This document shows positions 1 to 5,415 of a stretch of DNA of 7,268 nt, piece after piece. Each line of letters begins with the position of its first letter. The stretch's first letter is position 1. Origin of the DNA: Planctomycetaceae bacterium. Its GTDB lineage: Bacteria; Planctomycetota; Planctomycetia; Pirellulales; Thermoguttaceae. Where the stretch lies: contig JAISBG010000689.1 of the NCBI GenBank assembly GCA_031266315.1, positions 1 through 7,268 on the forward strand, written 5' to 3'. A program made the translations under genes and the position numbers. The notes under the pieces are model-generated. The model did no database searches and was not told the DNA's origin. It saw nothing but the letters and a program-made list of their open reading frames with translations.

Positions 1-43
1 TATTTGCTTTGATGTTTCGTGAAACGTTACGAATTATTAACCA

Positions 44-189
44 TTAACCAACTATTTTACTATGAAAAAATTGCAAAAAACTTTAGCGGTCATTTTTTGT
101 ACCATTACAATTTCTTTAACCAACTATTTTACTATGAAAAAATTACAAAAAATTTTAGCGGTCATTTTTTGTACTATTACAATTTCTTT
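44..189 (+). repeat. 72-bp in-frame tandem duplication of a gene start
   Basis: Two adjacent copies with a period of exactly 72 bp (44-115 and 116-187, with identity running on to 189). Each copy contains the same leader (AACCAACTATTTTACT), an ATG (62 and 134) and the first codons of the carboxypeptidase. Within the coding part I find only three differences, all transitions: 73 vs 145 (G/A, synonymous Leu), 81 vs 153 (C/T, Thr to Ile) and 103 vs 175 (C/T, synonymous Thr). Because 72 is divisible by 3 the frame stays open, giving two start codons and two copies of a signal-peptide-like sequence. The few differences suggest a recent event. A 7-bp ATTAACC tandem (36-42, 43-49) lies at the left boundary. 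Confidence 0.95.
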
Positions 190-1390
190 GTTTGCCGAAG
201 CATTTGCCGAAGAAATTCCATTGAAGATTGACACTGATTTTCCCGGCGGTAATATCAAAGTTCTTGGTATTGACGGCGACACGGTCAAGTTACAGCAAGA
301 CCTTCGTGACACTGCCGGAAGTTGGTTTTACTGGTCATTCCGTATTCGCGGAGCCGAAGGACGGATATTGAATTTCGTTTTTACGGAAGGTGTTATCGGT
401 GCACGCGGTCCGGCAGTCAGTACGGATGGCGGTTTGACTTGGCGTTGGCTCGGCGATCTCGGATTTTCCGCAACAAAATTTCAGTACCGGTTCGGAACAA
501 AGGAAAAGGAAGTATTTTTCAGTCAGGGTATGAGTTACACCGAAAAAGATCTCAACCGTTTTCTTGAAAAGCATAAAAACAATCCCAATCTGAAAATTGA
601 AACACTTTGCAAAACGAAAAAAGGACGCAATGTCGAATTGCTTCGGATTTTCGATAACAAAAAAACTCCTGATTTCAAGGTGTTTTTATCCTCACGGCAT
701 CACTGTGCTGAGATGACGGCAACTTATTCATTGGAAGGAATTATTGAAACGGTTCTTTCTGATACAGATGACGGACGTTGGTTTCGTGAACACGTTGATT
801 TCTTTATTGTTCCGCTTGTTGATAAAGACGGAGTGGAAGACGGCGATCAAGGTAAGAACCGCAAACCGCATGACCACAACCGCGATTATATTCAGCGAAT
901 CCACGAATCTGTTCAGGCAATTACTGAACAGGTTCCGAAATGGTTGGACGATAAACCCTTGTTTTATCTGGATATGCATTGCCCTTGGTTGCGCGGCGGC
1001 AGCAACCCGCCTCACATTGAAAAGGGAACAAATGAGTACGTTTATTTCGTCGGAATTGATCCCAAAGAATTTGAATTTGGTGAAAATTCATGGAAAGGAG
1101 TTCAACGTTTTGGTACGATTTTAGAAAAAGAAAGAAAAGGTACGATTCCTTACCGTGCGTTAAACAACTTACCGTTTGGCGTTTCGTGGAATACCAGTAA
1201 CAATAAGAAAACGGCAAATTTACAAAAATGTGATGAATGGGGCGCAACACTTCCCAATGTGGTTTTTGCTTCTGCCATTGAAATTCCGTTTGCCAATGCC
1301 GAAAGAGTTGTTGTTGATACAAATTCTGCCAAAGTACTTGGTCATGATCTGGCACGAGCCATCCGAATTTATTTGGAAACATTGGAATAA
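62..1390 (+). CDS. Secreted M14-family zinc carboxypeptidase (cytosolic-carboxypeptidase-like subfamily)
   Basis: This is a metallocarboxypeptidase expected to remove C-terminal residues from peptides in the periplasm. In the 442-residue reading, residues about 52-155 resemble the beta-sandwich domain that precedes the catalytic domain in Nna1/CCP-like M14 enzymes (SWFYWSFRIRGAEGR, then STDGGLTW). The catalytic domain shows the zinc motif H214-x-x-E217 in RHHCAE, the VDKDGVEDGD loop, the Arg motif DHNRDY (R274), the third zinc ligand H306 in YLDMH and the general base E407 in AIEIP, so the active site looks complete. The start is uncertain. The 72-bp tandem duplication gives ATGs at 62 and 134 with identical upstream bases and no clear Shine-Dalgarno site. 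Starting at 134 gives 418 residues and one normal signal peptide (MKKLQKILAVIFCTITISLF, then AEAFAEE). Starting at 62 adds a second, near-identical hydrophobic leader. I list the longer form but consider 134 the likelier ancestral start. The natural substrate cannot be told from sequence. Confidence 0.88.
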   Translation: MKKLQKTLAVIFCTITISLTNYFTMKKLQKILAVIFCTITISLFAEAFAEEIPLKIDTDFPGGNIKVLGIDGDTVKLQQDLRDTAGSWFYWSFRIRGAEGRILNFVFTEGVIGARGPAVSTDGGLTWRWLGDLGFSATKFQYRFGTKEKEVFFSQGMSYTEKDLNRFLEKHKNNPNLKIETLCKTKKGRNVELLRIFDNKKTPDFKVFLSSRHHCAEMTATYSLEGIIETVLSDTDDGRWFREHVDFFIVPLVDKDGVEDGDQGKNRKPHDHNRDYIQRIHESVQAITEQVPKWLDDKPLFYLDMHCPWLRGGSNPPHIEKGTNEYVYFVGIDPKEFEFGENSWKGVQRFGTILEKERKGTIPYRALNNLPFGVSWNTSNNKKTANLQKCDEWGATLPNVVFASAIEIPFANAERVVVDTNSAKVLGHDLARAIRIYLETLE

Positions 1391-1402
1391 CACCAACACC
1401 GT

Positions 1403-1455
1403 AAAACCGGAAGTTTCTGTGAAACAATTTGTTCCATCGAAATTTCCGGCTTTTT
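1403..1455 (+). terminator. Candidate intrinsic terminator after the carboxypeptidase gene
   Basis: The inverted repeat CCGGAAGTTT (1407-1416) and AAATTTCCGG (1440-1449) pairs over 10 bp with one G-T wobble. It is flanked by AAAA on the left and by CTTTTT (1450-1455) on the right, so transcription of the plus strand would end in a short U run. It begins 16 bases after the stop codon at 1390. The 23-nt loop is long for an intrinsic terminator and the U run is short, so this is a moderate call. If real, it separates the carboxypeptidase from the lipoprotein gene downstream. Confidence 0.4.
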
Positions 1456-1483
1456 GCACAATATATTTTGCACAATGTATTTT
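1452..1483 (+). repeat. 14-bp tandem direct repeat upstream of the lipoprotein gene
   Basis: TTGCACAATATATT (1454-1467) is followed directly by TTGCACAATGTATT (1468-1481), with one mismatch and TTTT runs on either side. It lies 28 to 55 bases before the ATG at 1509. TTGCAC followed 16 bases later by TGTATT could be a weak sigma-70-like promoter, and a tandem repeat at this position could also be a paired regulator site. Neither use is proven by the sequence. Confidence 0.6.
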
Positions 1484-1508
1484 CAACTCTAACAATTAGT
1501 ATAAATCA

Positions 1509-1964
1509 ATGACTTCAAAAAACGTAATACAATATTTAATTTTATTTTCCGTTTTGTTTCTTTTTACCGGTTGCGGAACGAGTGTTGTTTCTGTAACGGG
1601 TGAGATTCTTTATGACGGCAAACCGGCATCGGATATTTCCGTTCTTTTTGAACCCAAAAGCGAATCAACACGTATTGCTGATGCCGGTCTTGCGGTTACC
1701 AATTCCGGCGGACAGTTTACGTTGTTTTCAACAGGTGTCAAAAAACGAAACGGTATCGAACCCGGTGAATATACCGTATTTATGGGTTGGAAAAACCCAA
1801 ACGCTACGGATAATATGCCCGAAGGCGCGACAATTAAACCGGTAAATTCGCCCTACAAATTTCCTGAAAAACTCATTAACGGCAATGTTGTCGTTACTGT
1901 TAATAGTAAAGATATCAACCGGTTTATTTTTCGTGTTACCGCTGATGATATAACATGGGAATGA
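1509..1964 (+). CDS. Small lipoprotein with a carboxypeptidase-regulatory/transthyretin-like domain
   Basis: A 151-residue exported lipoprotein of unknown specific role. It has a charged N-terminus, a hydrophobic stretch (residues 9-19) and a lipobox LFTGC that puts the lipidated cysteine at residue 22. The rest reads as one compact beta domain: SVTGEILYDGKPASDISVLFEP (written here only to show the 'V-x-G-x-V-x-Y-D-G-K-P' opening), then DAGLAVTNSGGQFTLF, then GIEPGEYTVFMGW. This order (opening strand with DGKP, 'T-D/N-x-x-G-x-F', 'PGEY-V') is that of the many short planctomycete lipoproteins with a CarboxypepD_reg-like or transthyretin-like fold. The ATG has no clear Shine-Dalgarno site (ATTAGTATAAATCA precedes it). 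It starts 118 bases after the carboxypeptidase on the same strand, with a terminator-like hairpin between them, so co-transcription is uncertain. Such proteins are usually annotated as hypothetical; surface or periplasmic binding is plausible but not shown. Confidence 0.82.
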   Translation: MTSKNVIQYLILFSVLFLFTGCGTSVVSVTGEILYDGKPASDISVLFEPKSESTRIADAGLAVTNSGGQFTLFSTGVKKRNGIEPGEYTVFMGWKNPNATDNMPEGATIKPVNSPYKFPEKLINGNVVVTVNSKDINRFIFRVTADDITWE

Positions 1965-1979
1965 CCAAAAGAATTTGGT
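1964..1979 (+). terminator. Short hairpin touching the lipoprotein stop codon
   Basis: ACCAAA (1964-1969) and TTTGGT (1974-1979) form a perfect 6-bp stem with an AGAA tetraloop, starting at the last base of the TGA stop. There is no T run after it, so it is weak as an intrinsic terminator. It may protect the mRNA 3' end or be chance. Confidence 0.25.
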
Positions 1980-2010
1980 AATCGTTCACAACAAAAAAAC
2001 AAGCAATTAT

Positions 2011-2165
2011 GAGGTGGGCGACCTTTTGCTATTTGCTAAAAGTTCGCGTCGGCGTACTCGCCGACAATGAATTTAGATGAACGACGGCAAATGGTATTGC
2101 TTTCCGTTTTGGAATCAATAACAACTCAACCAACGCGACCTTTCAGCGAAAGGATCACCCACCTC
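2011..2165 (+). repeat. Repeat A, copy 1 (degenerate palindromic element, MITE/REP-like)
   Basis: A 155-bp element that starts GAGGTGGGCGACC and ends with the inverse CACCCACCTC. Its inner segment 2080-2118 matches the reverse complement of 5318-5356 in copy 2 at 37 of 39 positions, so the two copies are in opposite orientation. Inside are a hairpin ACCTTTT/AAAAGTT (2021-2027 with 2038-2044, one mismatch), a perfect hairpin GTCGGCG/CGCCGAC around TACT (2048-2065) and a hairpin CCTTT/AAAGG around CAGCG on the right side (2139-2153). Compared with copy 2 it is shorter and has lost the inner GTCGGC hairpin of the right arm. No coding capacity and no convincing target-site duplication are visible. 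Confidence 0.85.
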
Positions 2166-2169
2166 TTTC

Positions 2170-2213
2170 ATGTTTATCGCAAGTCTTTGTTCTATAAAGA
2201 CTTATGGAAACAT
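2170..2213. other. Imperfect 44-nt hairpin next to Repeat A
   Basis: Outer arms ATGTTT (2170-2175) and AAACAT (2208-2213) and inner arms AAGTCTTT (2181-2188) and AAAGACTT (2196-2203) pair perfectly. They are separated by a small internal loop (ATCGC against ATGG) and capped by the 7-nt loop GTTCTAT. It begins 5 bases after Repeat A copy 1. There is no T run, so it is not a typical intrinsic terminator. It may be an RNA structure or part of an adjoining repeat unit. Confidence 0.5.
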
Positions 2214-2256
2214 ATAAATGGCTTTATTCCGTAACATTTTCCGAAATATTTGCATT

Positions 2257-2439
2257 TTAGATAGTTTCTTTATCTACTTCAATAGCCTTTGTTGATTTCG
2301 GTACAATTTTAACACGGTCTTCATTTGTAACCTGTTTCGATGTTTTTGTATTTTCGGTTTTTGGTTCTGTGCCTTTTGGATACTAACGACCGTCAACATG
2401 CACTAAATGTTTCGGAGGATATGATATAATTCTAATTCC
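2257..2439 (-). pseudogene. Decayed C-terminal coding remnant of unknown identity
   Basis: On the minus strand, one frame reads as protein-like sequence for 41 codons (2382-2260) ending in TAA at 2259-2257. It begins YPKGTEPKTENTKTSK and ends KIVPKSTKAIEVDKETI. The same frame continues upstream of an in-frame TAG (2385-2383) for 18 more codons, GIRIISYPPKHLVHVDGR, to a TAA at 2442-2440. There is no start codon that would give a sensible gene. The composition, rich in Lys, Thr, Glu and Pro, is that of a charged tail or linker. I do not recognise the family. It could be the end of a gene destroyed by the repeats around it, or a chance open stretch in AT-rich DNA. Confidence 0.35.
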
Positions 2440-2463
2440 TTATAAATAAAAGTTATACTGTGT

Positions 2464-2492
2464 TAGTTATAAAATTGATATTTTTATAACTA
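2464..2492. repeat. Perfect 11-bp inverted repeat
   Basis: TAGTTATAAAA (2464-2474) and TTTTATAACTA (2482-2492) are exact reverse complements around the 7-nt loop TTGATAT. The site lies in the AT-rich stretch just before Repeat B. The symmetry would suit a dimeric regulator, but no promoter or adjacent gene start supports an operator here. In RNA it would be a weak AU hairpin. Confidence 0.6.
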
Positions 2493-2543
2493 TTCCGTGT
2501 AATTTTTGTTAAAAGTTGTCATAACTATTTACTTAATAGGTAC

Positions 2544-2756
2544 AAAAAGCGGAGTAGCCCGATAGGGCTTAATTTTCATAACCGCAGGTCTTTGACCTGC
2601 GGTGTAACGACAAATAGCCGACTGCCTGAAAGGCAGAACTTAACACAACAACGGCTTAAAATTCTGCCCTTCGGGCAGTAGTTTCATTGGTTTTTAACCG
2701 CAGGTCAAAGACCTGCAGTTACGAAAATAAAGCCCTGTCGGGCTATTCGGTTTTTC
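2544..2756. repeat. Repeat B, nested inverted repeat with three hairpins per arm
   Basis: The left arm carries hairpins AGCCC/GGGCT (2556-2569, loop GATA), ACCGCAGGTC/GACCTGCGGT (2581-2603, loop TTT) and CTGCCT/AGGCAG (2622-2636, loop GAA). The right arm has the same three in reverse order: CTGCCC/GGGCAG (2664-2678, loop TTC), ACCGCAGGTC/GACCTGCAGT (2697-2719, loop AAA, one mismatch) and AGCCC/GGGCT (2731-2744, loop TGTC). The loops are also reverse complements between arms (TTT with AAA, GAA with TTC), so the arms are inverted copies of one sequence and not six independent hairpins. Arms also match in the spacers (AATTTTCATAACC against the complement of GTTACGAAAATAA). The centre (about 2637-2663) is unique. 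Nothing is encoded. The form suits a fold-back or MITE-like element; it could also stop transcription from both sides. Confidence 0.88.
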
Positions 2757-2824
2757 AGATCAATCCAGAAAATTGTTACTTGAAAAATACCAAATACTAC
2801 CCTAACACAGTATAGCAGGATACT

Positions 2825-5122
2825 TTATTTTTTTCCTTTGATTTTGAGGAGGACGAGGTGTTCGTATTTCCAGACGTGTTCTACTTCATACTTTGCGGAA
2901 ATAATATTCGGCGCAAAATCGGTAATAATAAGTTCCGGCACAAAATCAGAATCATAATTCGGGGTTTTTTGGAGATGTTCGGGATAAATCACCCACTCAA
3001 TCCGGTAATTCCGTCCAAAATGGCGAAGAAGCGGCCAAAACGGATATTCCCAACGATCATAAATTACGTCCAACGCCATGCCAATTTGAGTAAAACCCAA
3101 CTCGTTGATTTTATTGGTAATCGACAACTGATCAATCATGTACACGGGAACTTGTCGGAAATATTTGTATTTTCGATGGAAAAGATAAGAGTCACGAAAA
3201 GATCGGACAACAAAATAATTTTCCAGAAGTTCGGGGTTGGTGATGGAAATATCCATATCAACAATCTGTTCCCCCGAAGCAAGAGGTTTGAGATTTCCTT
3301 GCGTTGTTGCCGGTTGATTCCCAACCGGTTTGGTAACCGTTTTGAGCATTGCGTCCAGCGGATTGAAAAACGTGGAGTTGGCAACCATGAAAACAACATA
3401 AAGAAACGAAACACCCAAAAGTAACGGAATAAATTGACCGATACGTTTTGCCGGTAAAATTCGGCAAAGACCAAGAACAATAAACGGAATACCGCCAAGA
3501 AAATTAGGAAGCAACAACCTTGTTCCAAACGGTTGCCAACGGAACAACGCCGAAAAAAGAAGGAAACCTAATATCGTAAGCCAAATATAAATGATTAAAT
3601 AACGGTGTTGATGTTGGTATTCCGGCAACAACAATTGTTGCTCTTCCGAACTCGCAGTTGAGTTGATTTCCCGACTCGGTAATTCAGCGGTTTGTTTTTT
3701 CGTTTTATATTTGGAAAGAATTTTGTCCAGTTTTGGAGAATTGGTTTTCGGAACGTTGGGAAAAAGTAATTGGCGGCATTGGGTGGAGCAGTAGGAGAGT
3801 GTTACGATACTGAAAAAAAGAATAATCAGCGTATTGCCGGAACGGTAATCGTCAAGAAGAAAAGTTGTTTCGTATTGATACGGAATGGTTCCTTCTCCCG
3901 TATAAGTTGTTTGCGAATCGCTCCACTCAATACCAAGAACACGGTGTAATTGTATTAAAAAACTTTTATTGTACTGATTAACCGCCTCACTGGGAATAAG
4001 GAGTTGCATTCCGATATTTCTGATTGCATTGGAAAAAGTAACATCAAAACCAAAACGAAGATTACGTACCATTTTTTGGTGTTGAACAGGACCGAGCAAA
4101 TTACCGCACGTTTGAAGATTGCGGACAAAATACGGTACGTTGAAGATAAGGAATCCTAAAATCAGAAAACCATAAATCGGTAACACTTTGTTTCGATAAA
4201 TTTTGAAATACTGAAAACCAAACCAACAACAGAACGGAATTTCAAAAGCAGCAATAGAAAATTTTGTATTCAGACTCAACCCAAGTGAAATTCCCATACA
4301 AACGGCATAAAAAAGTCGTTCGTGTTGCGGTAAATGGACGGAAGACGCGGTACTTAGTTTGAGTCCGAAATAAAGAAAGTTGAAAAAAAAGAATGTCAGT
4401 ATAATATCTGTTTGTGTGGTGGGTGCTTCAAAAAGAACAATGGGTGCGGAGAGAATCAGCAGACAGCCCAAGAGTTGGCAACGTCCGCCGCCGCCAAAAT
4501 GACGAATCAATAAAGCGGTTGCAAAAAGAACACCGAGAAATGCAACCATCTGAATTGTATTATCGAGATAATCGTTACCTAAAAATAATTCCCAACCGAA
4601 AATAAGATATTCCGCCAACGGTTGATGATAAAGTTGTCGCGGATAATTGGTCGGATACATTGCGACATTACCGTTTTGAATCCAATGAAGTATTCGCGGC
4701 AAATGATAAGACATGGAATCTGCAGTACAAGGCGGATAATATACGGCAACAAAAAAGAGCGGACAAATAATAAAAACAGTAATCAAAACAACAATTCTAC
4801 GGAGAAACGGCTCCTTTTCTGCGTAACGCCATTCCGAGAAAGCCTGAACAAGTGAATGTCGCAACAAAAAAATTCCTGTTGCGAATAAGAGAAACGAGAG
4901 AAAATGGAGGCAAGCGAGCGGTTCCGGTGTTTTGAGCGCGTTGAACACCGACAACCCTTCAATAAAAAACCACGTTTCCGCCGCAAAAAGAATACAAGCA
5001 ACACAAAACGTTTCATAAAACGCAACGTAAGGAGTTGAACGTTCCGCAAGGAAGTGTCGGAGTGCAGCGCGGGAAAATAAAAAACAAGCAATAAAGTTCA
5101 GAACAAAAACCAGAGCAAACAT
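2825..5122 (-). CDS. Polytopic GT-C / GT39-like glycosyltransferase
   Basis: A 765-residue membrane protein likely to transfer a sugar from a lipid-linked donor on the outer face of the cytoplasmic membrane. Hydrophobic segments cover most of residues 1-130, 185-335 and 430-580, about 12 to 14 helices. The first large external loop holds the acidic signature: D135 in ADSMSYHLPR (135-143), followed by HWIQNGNVAMYPTNYPRQLY and AEYLIFGWELF, a block characteristic of GT39-type proteins with 'D-S-M-x-Y-H-L-P-R'. Further family-like signals are QTD (237-239) and RWQPFGTRLLLPNF (528-541). Two features differ from a bare GT-C core: a hydrophilic stretch of about 60 residues (446-506, rich in Lys, Ser and Gln) between helices, and a soluble C-terminal part of about 165 residues (600-765), probably periplasmic. 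No Shine-Dalgarno site precedes the ATG. Repeat A copy 2 separates it from the gene upstream. Donor and acceptor (protein, lipid or polysaccharide) cannot be inferred, and no other glycan genes lie in the window. Confidence 0.78.
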   Translation of the reverse strand: MFALVFVLNFIACFLFSRAALRHFLAERSTPYVAFYETFCVACILFAAETWFFIEGLSVFNALKTPEPLACLHFLSFLLFATGIFLLRHSLVQAFSEWRYAEKEPFLRRIVVLITVFIICPLFFVAVYYPPCTADSMSYHLPRILHWIQNGNVAMYPTNYPRQLYHQPLAEYLIFGWELFLGNDYLDNTIQMVAFLGVLFATALLIRHFGGGGRCQLLGCLLILSAPIVLFEAPTTQTDIILTFFFFNFLYFGLKLSTASSVHLPQHERLFYAVCMGISLGLSLNTKFSIAAFEIPFCCWFGFQYFKIYRNKVLPIYGFLILGFLIFNVPYFVRNLQTCGNLLGPVQHQKMVRNLRFGFDVTFSNAIRNIGMQLLIPSEAVNQYNKSFLIQLHRVLGIEWSDSQTTYTGEGTIPYQYETTFLLDDYRSGNTLIILFFSIVTLSYCSTQCRQLLFPNVPKTNSPKLDKILSKYKTKKQTAELPSREINSTASSEEQQLLLPEYQHQHRYLIIYIWLTILGFLLFSALFRWQPFGTRLLLPNFLGGIPFIVLGLCRILPAKRIGQFIPLLLGVSFLYVVFMVANSTFFNPLDAMLKTVTKPVGNQPATTQGNLKPLASGEQIVDMDISITNPELLENYFVVRSFRDSYLFHRKYKYFRQVPVYMIDQLSITNKINELGFTQIGMALDVIYDRWEYPFWPLLRHFGRNYRIEWVIYPEHLQKTPNYDSDFVPELIITDFAPNIISAKYEVEHVWKYEHLVLLKIKGKK

Positions 5123-5124
5123 AG

Positions 5125-5235
5125 AATATTTTTAGTGGAATTTTCATTAAAATTTTGCTGATTCTACCGGATTAGGTGTTTCCCGCTGGAATCGTAAAAT
5201 AAATAGGTAATATTTCAACAGAATTTTCGTTAAAA
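5125..5235. repeat. Pair of imperfect 27-28-bp direct repeats upstream of the glycosyltransferase
   Basis: Positions 5125-5152 and 5209-5235 share AATATTT, a variable 5-6 bases, then GAATTTTC(A/G)TTAAAA. The second block (5138-5152 and 5221-5235) matches at 14 of 15 positions. The copies are about 83 bp apart, one directly against the ATG at 5122 and one next to Repeat A copy 2. They could be remnants of a duplication or paired binding sites. The sequence is AT-rich, so some similarity may be chance. Confidence 0.5.
5191..5218 (-). promoter_or_regulatory. Candidate sigma-70-like promoter for the glycosyltransferase gene
   Basis: Read on the minus strand, TTGAAA (5218-5213, 5 of 6 to the -35 consensus) is followed after 16 bases by TACGAT (5196-5191, 4 of 6 to the -10 consensus). 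This would start transcription near 5184 and leave a leader of about 60 bases before the ATG at 5122. It lies between Repeat A copy 2 and the gene. Matches of this quality are common in AT-rich DNA. Confidence 0.28.
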
Positions 5236-5247
5236 ATAGGCAACCAT

Positions 5248-5415
5248 GAGGTGGGCAACCTTTCGCTGAAAGGTTGCGTCGGCAAAGCCGACTTTGCCCC
5301 TGTTTTCGGCTGGCAATTTGATTCCAAAACGGAAAGTAATACCGTTTGCCGTCGTTAATCTGGTTCACTGTCGGCTATCGCCGACGCAACCTTTCAGCGA
5401 AAGGTCGCCCACCTC
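5248..5415 (-). repeat. Repeat A, copy 2 (168 bp with 36-bp terminal inverted repeats)
   Basis: The ends 5248-5283 and 5380-5415 are inverted repeats matching at 35 of 36 positions (the only difference is GGGCAACC against GGGCGACC). Each arm is itself two hairpins: ACCTTTC/GAAAGGT (loop GCT or its complement) and GTCGGC/GCCGAC (loop AAA at 5279-5293, loop TATC at 5370-5385). The unique core includes 5318-5356, shared in reverse orientation with copy 1. The element starts 26 bases after the stop codon of the DUF1559 gene, so that gene's transcript would run straight into it, and it may end or separate transcription before the glycosyltransferase gene. No transposase is present. A non-autonomous mobile element or a REP-like extragenic palindrome are the best guesses. 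Confidence 0.9.

Larger units (their letters stand above)
1965..2824. other. 860-bp convergent intergenic region dense in palindromes
   Basis: The plus-strand lipoprotein gene and the minus-strand glycosyltransferase gene point into this stretch. From left to right it contains a short hairpin, Repeat A copy 1, an imperfect hairpin (2170-2213), a decayed minus-strand coding remnant (2257-2439), an 11-bp perfect inverted repeat (2464-2492) and Repeat B (2544-2756). I see no intact gene. Nothing recognisable lies in 2757-2824 beyond AT-rich sequence. Between two converging genes, such palindromes could act as bidirectional transcription barriers, which is inference. Confidence 0.8.

Noticed and set aside
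14..25. GTTTC-GT-GAAAC inverted repeat upstream of the carboxypeptidase, with a similar GTTTC-TGT-GAAAC at 1413-1425
   Set aside because: Five-base arms are too short to separate from chance, and the second lies inside the terminator-like hairpin, not at a promoter.
19..231. Plus-strand 70-codon frame with an internal 24-residue repeat
   Set aside because: The repeat is only the out-of-frame reading of the 72-bp duplication, and the frame overlaps the well-supported carboxypeptidase start.
921..1475. Minus-strand 184-codon frame opposite the carboxypeptidase
   Set aside because: It runs antisense to the conserved catalytic region and its product has no recognisable features; the plus-strand frame carries the M14 motifs.
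2544..2756. CRISPR array
   Set aside because: The repeated units are hairpins in inverted order with no equal-length spacers, and there are no cas genes.
2858..3424. Plus-strand 188-codon frame opposite the glycosyltransferase C-terminus
   Set aside because: It is a shadow of the minus-strand gene, with no family-like motifs.
5147..5368. Minus-strand 73-codon frame between the DUF1559 and glycosyltransferase genes
   Set aside because: Most of it is translated Repeat A copy 2, with no family resemblance, ribosome binding site or signal peptide. Such repeats often yield false hypothetical proteins.
2011..5415. Composite transposon carrying the glycosyltransferase
   Set aside because: There is no transposase, no target duplication at the outer ends, and the two elements differ too much in age to be recent partners.
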